This document shows positions 5,053-8,053 of a stretch of 8,053 nt of DNA, in pieces. Origin of the DNA: Candidatus Neomicrothrix sp. UBA4742 (GTDB taxonomy: Bacteria; Actinomycetota; Acidimicrobiia; Acidimicrobiales; Acidimicrobilacustridaceae); the NCBI GenBank assembly GCA_002403895.1, contig DHIQ01000018.1, positions 29,666 to 37,718 of the forward strand, in the 5' to 3' direction. The notes beneath the pieces were generated by a model. It did no database searches. It had not been told where the DNA came from and saw only the letters and a list, made by a program, of their open reading frames with translations. Both the position numbers and the translations under genes were made by a program. Positions within the stretch are counted from its first letter, which is position 1; each line of letters begins with the position of its first letter.

Positions 5053-6162
5053 GTGTCCGCATCTCCCGTTCGCTCCCGTTCCCGTGTCGTCAGGTGGTTC
5101 GTGATGCCCCTGATGGTGGCCTTGCTGGCCGCTGCCTGCGGGAGCTCCGGGACCAAGGCGTCCACCAGCGGCACCCAGGCGGCCACCAGCGGCACCCTGG
5201 CCATGTCGAGCGCCCCGGTCACCGTCCGGCTCGGGTACTTCCCCAACATCACCCATGCGCCGGCGTTGGTCGGTGTGCAGGAGGGCCTGTTCAAGGCGGC
5301 GCTGCCCGCCAACGTCACCCTCGAGACCAAGACGTTCAACGCCGGCCCCGCGGCGGTCGAGGCCTTGTTCGGCGACGCCCTCGACATCACCTATGTCGGG
5401 CCCAACCCCACCATCAACGCCTACCAGAAGTCCAACGGCGAAGCCGTGCGGATCGTGGCCGGCAGCACCTCGGGCGGCGCCTACTTCGTCGTCCAGTCCG
5501 ACATCAGCAGCGCCCAGGACCTCAAGGGCAAATCGATCGCCTCGCCCCAGTTGGGCAACACCCAGGACGTGGCCCTGCGAGCTTGGCTCAAGAGCCAGGG
5601 ACTCAACACCGACACCTCCGGCGGCGGTGACGTGAACATCAAGCCGCAGGAGAACGCCGACACCCTCACCGCCTTCAAGGCCGGCGACATCGCCGGAGCC
5701 TGGGTGCCCGAGCCGTGGGCCACCCGCCTGATCCAAGAAGGTGGCGGAAAGGTGCTGGTGGACGAAAAGACGCTGTGGCCCCAGGGCCAGTTCGTCACGA
5801 CCCAGATCATCGTGCGCACCAAGTTCCTCGACGACCACCCCGATGTGGTGCAGGCCATCCTTGCGGGTCATCTGGCGGCGTTGGCCGCCATCAAGGCCGA
5901 CCCCGCCGGCTCCCAGAAGGCCGCCAACGACGCCATCGAGGCCGCCACCCAGAAGCGCCTGCCCGACAAGGTCATCAGCGCAGCCTGGAACAACCTGGAG
6001 TTCACCTACGACCCCATCTCGTCCAGCCTGCAACAGGCCGCCCAGTCCGCGGTCGACGTCGGTGTCCTCAAGCCGGTGGAGAACCTCAGCGGCCTCTACT
6101 CGCTCGACCTGCTGAACAATCTGCTCGTCGCCCAGGGCCAGCCCACCGTGTCGGGGTTGTGA
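5053..6162 (+). CDS. ABC importer substrate-binding lipoprotein, SsuA/TauA family
   Basis: A 369-residue lipoprotein. The signal peptide has an arginine-rich n-region (R7, R9, R11, R14), a hydrophobic core (15-25) and the lipobox LAAAC with C29 as the lipidated residue. A low-complexity S/T/G linker (30-52, containing a short repeat with TSGT) leads to the binding domain. The domain opens with VTVRLGYFPNITHAPALVGVQEGLF (56-80), typical of binding proteins for sulfonates, taurine, nitrate and related compounds. Other family features are FNAGPAAVEALFGDALDITYVGPNPTINAY, the stretch DLKGKSIASPQLGNTQDVALRAWL, and GAWVPEPWATRL. It would sit outside the membrane and deliver substrate to the permease. 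Similar lipoprotein importers are, as I recall, associated with sulfate-assimilation clusters in Streptomyces, which favours an organosulfur or sulfate substrate. Nothing in the sequence proves this. It is the first gene of a three-gene operon. Confidence 0.9.
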   Translation: MSASPVRSRSRVVRWFVMPLMVALLAAACGSSGTKASTSGTQAATSGTLAMSSAPVTVRLGYFPNITHAPALVGVQEGLFKAALPANVTLETKTFNAGPAAVEALFGDALDITYVGPNPTINAYQKSNGEAVRIVAGSTSGGAYFVVQSDISSAQDLKGKSIASPQLGNTQDVALRAWLKSQGLNTDTSGGGDVNIKPQENADTLTAFKAGDIAGAWVPEPWATRLIQEGGGKVLVDEKTLWPQGQFVTTQIIVRTKFLDDHPDVVQAILAGHLAALAAIKADPAGSQKAANDAIEAATQKRLPDKVISAAWNNLEFTYDPISSSLQQAAQSAVDVGVLKPVENLSGLYSLDLLNNLLVAQGQPTVSGL

Positions 6163-6164
6163 CC

Positions 6165-6941
6165 ATGACGATCGACGTGCCTGACGCCCCGCCGGTAGGA
6201 CTGACCGCGGTCTCCCTGCGGGAGGTGAGCAAGGTCCACGGCCACGGCAGCGGGGCGGTCCAGGCCCTCGACCGGATCGACCTGACCGTCCGGCCCGGCG
6301 GGTTCGTGTGCGTCGTGGGCGCGTCGGGTTGTGGCAAGTCCACCATGCTGAACCTCATCGCCGGCCTCGACACGGCCACCAGCGGTCAGCTGGCCACGAC
6401 GGGCCGGACCGGCCTCATGTTCCAGGAATCGGCGCTCTTCCCCTGGCTGACGGTGGGCGGCAACGTCGAGTTGGCCATGAGGCTGCGAGGCGTCGCCAAG
6501 CTCGATCGCAAGCAGCGAGCCGCCGATCTGCTGGAGCTGGTGCACCTGCCGGGCTTGGGCGCCAAGCGCCCCCACGAGCTGTCGGGCGGTATGCGCCAGC
6601 GGGTGGCCCTGGCGCGTGCGTTCGCCCAAGACGCCGACATCTTGTTGATGGACGAGCCGTTCGGGGCGCTCGACGCCATGACCCGCGACCTCCTCCACGA
6701 CGAGCTCGAGCGCCTCTGGCAGGACCGCAGCTTCACGGTGGTGTTCGTGACCCACAACGTCCGGGAAGCCGCTCGCCTGGCCGACCGGGTGGTGCTGCTG
6801 TCCAGCCGGCCCGGTCGGGTGGTCCACGAGTTCGTGGTCGACATCGACCGTCCCCGCCGCATGGAGGACCCCGAGGTCTCCGGCCTCGCCGGGGAGATCA
6901 CCGCCCGCCTGCGTCAGGAGGTGCGTCGCCATGCCGTCTGA
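6165..6941 (+). CDS. ABC importer ATP-binding protein, SsuB/TauB/NrtD family
   Basis: A 258-residue ATPase that powers the importer from the cytoplasmic side. It has all nucleotide-binding motifs: Walker A GASGCGKST (52-60), Q-loop Q87 in FQESALFPWLTV, signature LSGGMRQR (139-146), Walker B ILLMDEP (159-165, with E164 catalytic), the D-loop FGALDAMTR, and the switch histidine H197 in FVTHN. The ALFPWLTV and HNVREAARLADRVVLLSSRPGRV stretches are characteristic of the nitrate/sulfonate/taurine ATPase group. The ATG starts 2 bases after the stop of the binding-protein gene and has no strong ribosome-binding site, so it is probably translated by coupling. Its 3' end carries an AGGAGG site directed at the next gene region. 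Confidence 0.93.
   Translation: MTIDVPDAPPVGLTAVSLREVSKVHGHGSGAVQALDRIDLTVRPGGFVCVVGASGCGKSTMLNLIAGLDTATSGQLATTGRTGLMFQESALFPWLTVGGNVELAMRLRGVAKLDRKQRAADLLELVHLPGLGAKRPHELSGGMRQRVALARAFAQDADILLMDEPFGALDAMTRDLLHDELERLWQDRSFTVVFVTHNVREAARLADRVVLLSSRPGRVVHEFVVDIDRPRRMEDPEVSGLAGEITARLRQEVRRHAV
6916..6921 (+). promoter_or_regulatory. Strong ribosome-binding site (AGGAGG) inside the ATPase 3' end
   Basis: AGGAGG is placed 9 bases before ATG 6931. That ATG is not in the permease frame: it opens a 15-codon ORF. The site is better than anything in front of the in-frame permease starts GTG 6963 and GTG 6975. Confidence 0.55.
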
Positions 6942-6978
6942 AGATCCCGTGATGGCGGTCCCGTGCTCGAGGACGTGA
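6931..6978 (+). CDS. 15-codon ORF preceding the permease: leader peptide or frameshifted permease start
   Basis: ATG 6931 follows an AGGAGG site and reads MPSEDPVMAVPCSRT to TGA 6976-6978. It overlaps the last 11 bases of the ATPase gene. Its TGA overlaps GTG 6975, an in-frame permease start, in a GTGA junction typical of translational coupling. Two readings are possible: a short coupled leader ORF, or the true permease N-terminus separated from the rest by one missing base. The C run at 6960-6962 is the obvious place, since one extra C there would join MPSEDPVMAVP to VLEDVNTPP in a single frame. Confidence 0.4.
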   Translation: MPSEDPVMAVPCSRT

Positions 6979-7865
6979 ACACGCCCCCGACCCGGCCGTC
7001 ACCGACCGGCGATGCGCTGGATTCGGAGCTGTCGGGCCTCGATGCCTTGGAACAGCCCACCGCGCCCCGCCAGCCCTTCCTGCCCCGGCTGTGGAAGGCC
7101 ACCTGGCCCAAGCTGGCGGCGATCGCGCTCGGGCTGGGCATCTGGCAGCTGGTCGTGTGGAGCGGGCACTGGCCCGAATACGTCCTGCCCGGGCCGGCCA
7201 CCGTGTTCCGGGAGCTCGTGCGCGAGTTCCAGAGCGGGGTGATGCCCAAGGCCACCCGCATCACGATGACCCGGGCGGTCCAGGGCTACACCCTGGCCAT
7301 CATCATCGGGGGGTTCGTCGGCCTGGCCGTGAGCCGGAGCCGCACGCTGCGCTCCGCGGTCGGCTCGCTCATCACCGGCCTCCAGACCATGCCGTCCATC
7401 GCCTGGTTCCCGCTGGCCATCTTGTTGTTCAAGCTGACCGACGCCGCCATCTTGTTCGTGGTGGTGCTGGGGGCGGCCCCCTCGATCGCCAACGGCATCA
7501 TCGCCGGGGCCGACAACGTCCCCCCGATCCTGGTGCGGGCGGGCCGGGTGCTCGGCGCCCGGGGCCTCAACCTGAGCCGCTTCGTGATCCTCCCGGCGTC
7601 CATGCCCTCGGTGCTGGCGGGCCTGAAGCAGGGGTGGGCCTTCGCCTGGCGCAGCCTGATGGCCGGCGAGATCATCGTCATCATCGCCAACCAGCCCTCC
7701 ATCGGCTTCCAGCTCCAGTCCGGCCGCGACCTCGCCGATGCCCCGGCACTCATGGCGGCCATGGTGGTGATCCTGGTGATCGGGATCTTGGTGGATTCGC
7801 TGGTGTTCGGCACCGCCGAGCAGGTCATGCGGCACCGGCGCGGCTTGATCGATCCCTCCAGCTGA
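6963..7865 (+). CDS. ABC importer permease, SsuC/TauC family
   Basis: A 300-residue inner-membrane permease if started at GTG 6963. GTG 6975 or a frame-corrected ATG 6931 are alternatives. A long polar N-terminus (1-45) is followed by hydrophobic segments at about 49-67, 106-124, 144-157, 161-180, 232-243 and 263-283. That is close to the six-span BPD_transp_1 layout. The EAA loop that contacts the ATPase is at about 182-222, with RVLGARGLNLSRFVILPASMPSVLAGL showing the conserved G and the I-LP pattern. The segments LQTMPSIAWFPLAILLF and GWAFAWRSLMAGEII are typical of sulfonate, taurine and nitrate permeases. As third gene of the operon it completes the importer (binding protein, ATPase, homodimeric permease). 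No terminator with a T tract follows. Confidence 0.9.
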   Translation: MLEDVNTPPTRPSPTGDALDSELSGLDALEQPTAPRQPFLPRLWKATWPKLAAIALGLGIWQLVVWSGHWPEYVLPGPATVFRELVREFQSGVMPKATRITMTRAVQGYTLAIIIGGFVGLAVSRSRTLRSAVGSLITGLQTMPSIAWFPLAILLFKLTDAAILFVVVLGAAPSIANGIIAGADNVPPILVRAGRVLGARGLNLSRFVILPASMPSVLAGLKQGWAFAWRSLMAGEIIVIIANQPSIGFQLQSGRDLADAPALMAAMVVILVIGILVDSLVFGTAEQVMRHRRGLIDPSS

Positions 7866-7886
7866 GCGACTCGCGAGGGGGGGCGA

Positions 7887-7892
7887 TACCCT
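7887..7892 (+). promoter_or_regulatory. Possible -10 box (TACCCT) for the downstream gene
   Basis: TACCCT fits TANNNT and lies in the 84-base gap after the permease. It predicts a start near 7899, about 50 bases before the ATG at 7950. This would cut into the 5' arm of the stem at 7896-7903, so either the stem forms only on read-through transcripts or the true start is slightly upstream. No -35 is evident behind the 7-base G run at 7877-7883. Confidence 0.25.
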
Positions 7893-7895
7893 CAG

Positions 7896-7942
7896 CCCGC
7901 AACGCAGGCGCCCGCCAAGGGCGCCGATCACACGGTTGCGGG
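7896..7942 (+). other. Nested stem-loop between the permease and the last gene
   Basis: The outer helix pairs CCCGCAAC (7896-7903) with GTTGCGGG (7935-7942), 8 bp. Inside it, GGCGCCC (7907-7913) and GGGCGCC (7919-7925) form a 7-bp hairpin with a GCCAA loop. The helices are separated by an asymmetric internal loop of 3 bases on the left and 9 on the right (7926-7934). It ends 7 bases before the ATG at 7950, where it could influence translation. It does not match a riboswitch class I can recall. It could equally be a transcription-ending structure for the importer operon, though no T tract follows, or a protein-binding dyad. Confidence 0.45.
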
Positions 7943-7949
7943 ACGGACA

Positions 7950-8053
7950 ATGAGCGACGACACCATCAGCGAGCACCTGGATCTCCCGCCGTTCGACGGG
8001 CCGGACCTGATCCTGCCTGACCGCCAGGTCACCCCCCGTGTGCCTACCGAGGA
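7950..8053 (+). CDS. N-terminal fragment of an unrecognised protein (runs off the window)
   Basis: ATG 7950 opens a frame that stays open to the window end, 34 complete codons. The product begins MSDDTISEHLDLPPFDGPDL and continues ILPDRQVTPRVPTE. It is polar and proline-rich, with no signal peptide or membrane segment, so it looks like a flexible N-terminus of a cytoplasmic protein. No family can be named from this much. There is no strong ribosome-binding site (GGACGGACA precedes the ATG). It lies 84 bases after the importer operon on the same strand, so a functional link with sulfur or nitrogen uptake is possible but unproven. Confidence 0.6.
   Translation, partial: MSDDTISEHLDLPPFDGPDLILPDRQVTPRVPTE

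Noticed and set aside
4975..6033. Long minus-strand frame of 352 codons
   Set aside because: It is antisense to the binding-protein gene. Its translation is a Gly/Val/Asp-rich low-complexity shadow with no family pattern, and it would begin in the importer promoter region.
7870..7883. CTCGCGAG palindrome followed by seven G residues after the permease stop
   Set aside because: An 8-base palindrome without a loop is common in GC-rich DNA, and the G run has no obvious function. It is at most a possible sequencing-error site.

Overview
The window is GC-rich, all recognisable genes lie on the + strand, and the content points to an actinobacterium, most likely an Acidimicrobiia-like lineage. The evidence for this is a SigR/RsrA-type sigma/anti-sigma pair of the mycothiol-using kind, a DUF2342 (zincin_2) metalloprotease next to tilS and hpt, an actinobacterial secreted beta-repeat protein, GTG starts, and several TANNNT boxes placed just before ATG codons. 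The class-level assignment is an inference.

Layout. (1) Positions 3-1016 hold the 3' end of a secreted protein made of ~128-residue repeats, followed by a perfect 13-bp hairpin. (2) Positions 1085-2008 hold an ECF sigma factor of the SigR/SigH type and its zinc-binding anti-sigma factor. (3) Positions 2042-3248 hold an unrecognised 44-residue single-span membrane peptide tightly followed by a DUF2342 metalloprotease. (4) Positions 3283-4798 hold tilS (tRNA-Ile lysidine synthetase) and hpt (hypoxanthine phosphoribosyltransferase), and hpt overlaps a possible 45-codon ORF. (5) An AT-rich promoter/operator region at about 4955-5010 precedes a three-gene ABC importer of the SsuA/TauA (sulfonate/nitrate/taurine) family: lipoprotein, ATPase and permease (5053-7865). 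(6) A nested stem-loop at 7896-7942 precedes the first 34 codons of an unrecognised gene that runs off the window.

How the genes work together. The sigma/anti-sigma pair would be a thiol-oxidative-stress switch. The metalloprotease-tilS-hpt block is a commonly conserved actinobacterial housekeeping neighbourhood, but ftsH, which often follows hpt, is replaced here by the importer. The importer is a complete periplasmic-binding-type system whose likely substrate is an organosulfur compound or sulfate.

No obviously new multi-gene system is visible. The least explained items are the 44-residue membrane peptide, the 45-codon ORF overlapping hpt, the permease start (a strong ribosome-binding site aims at a different frame), and the structured leader before the last gene.
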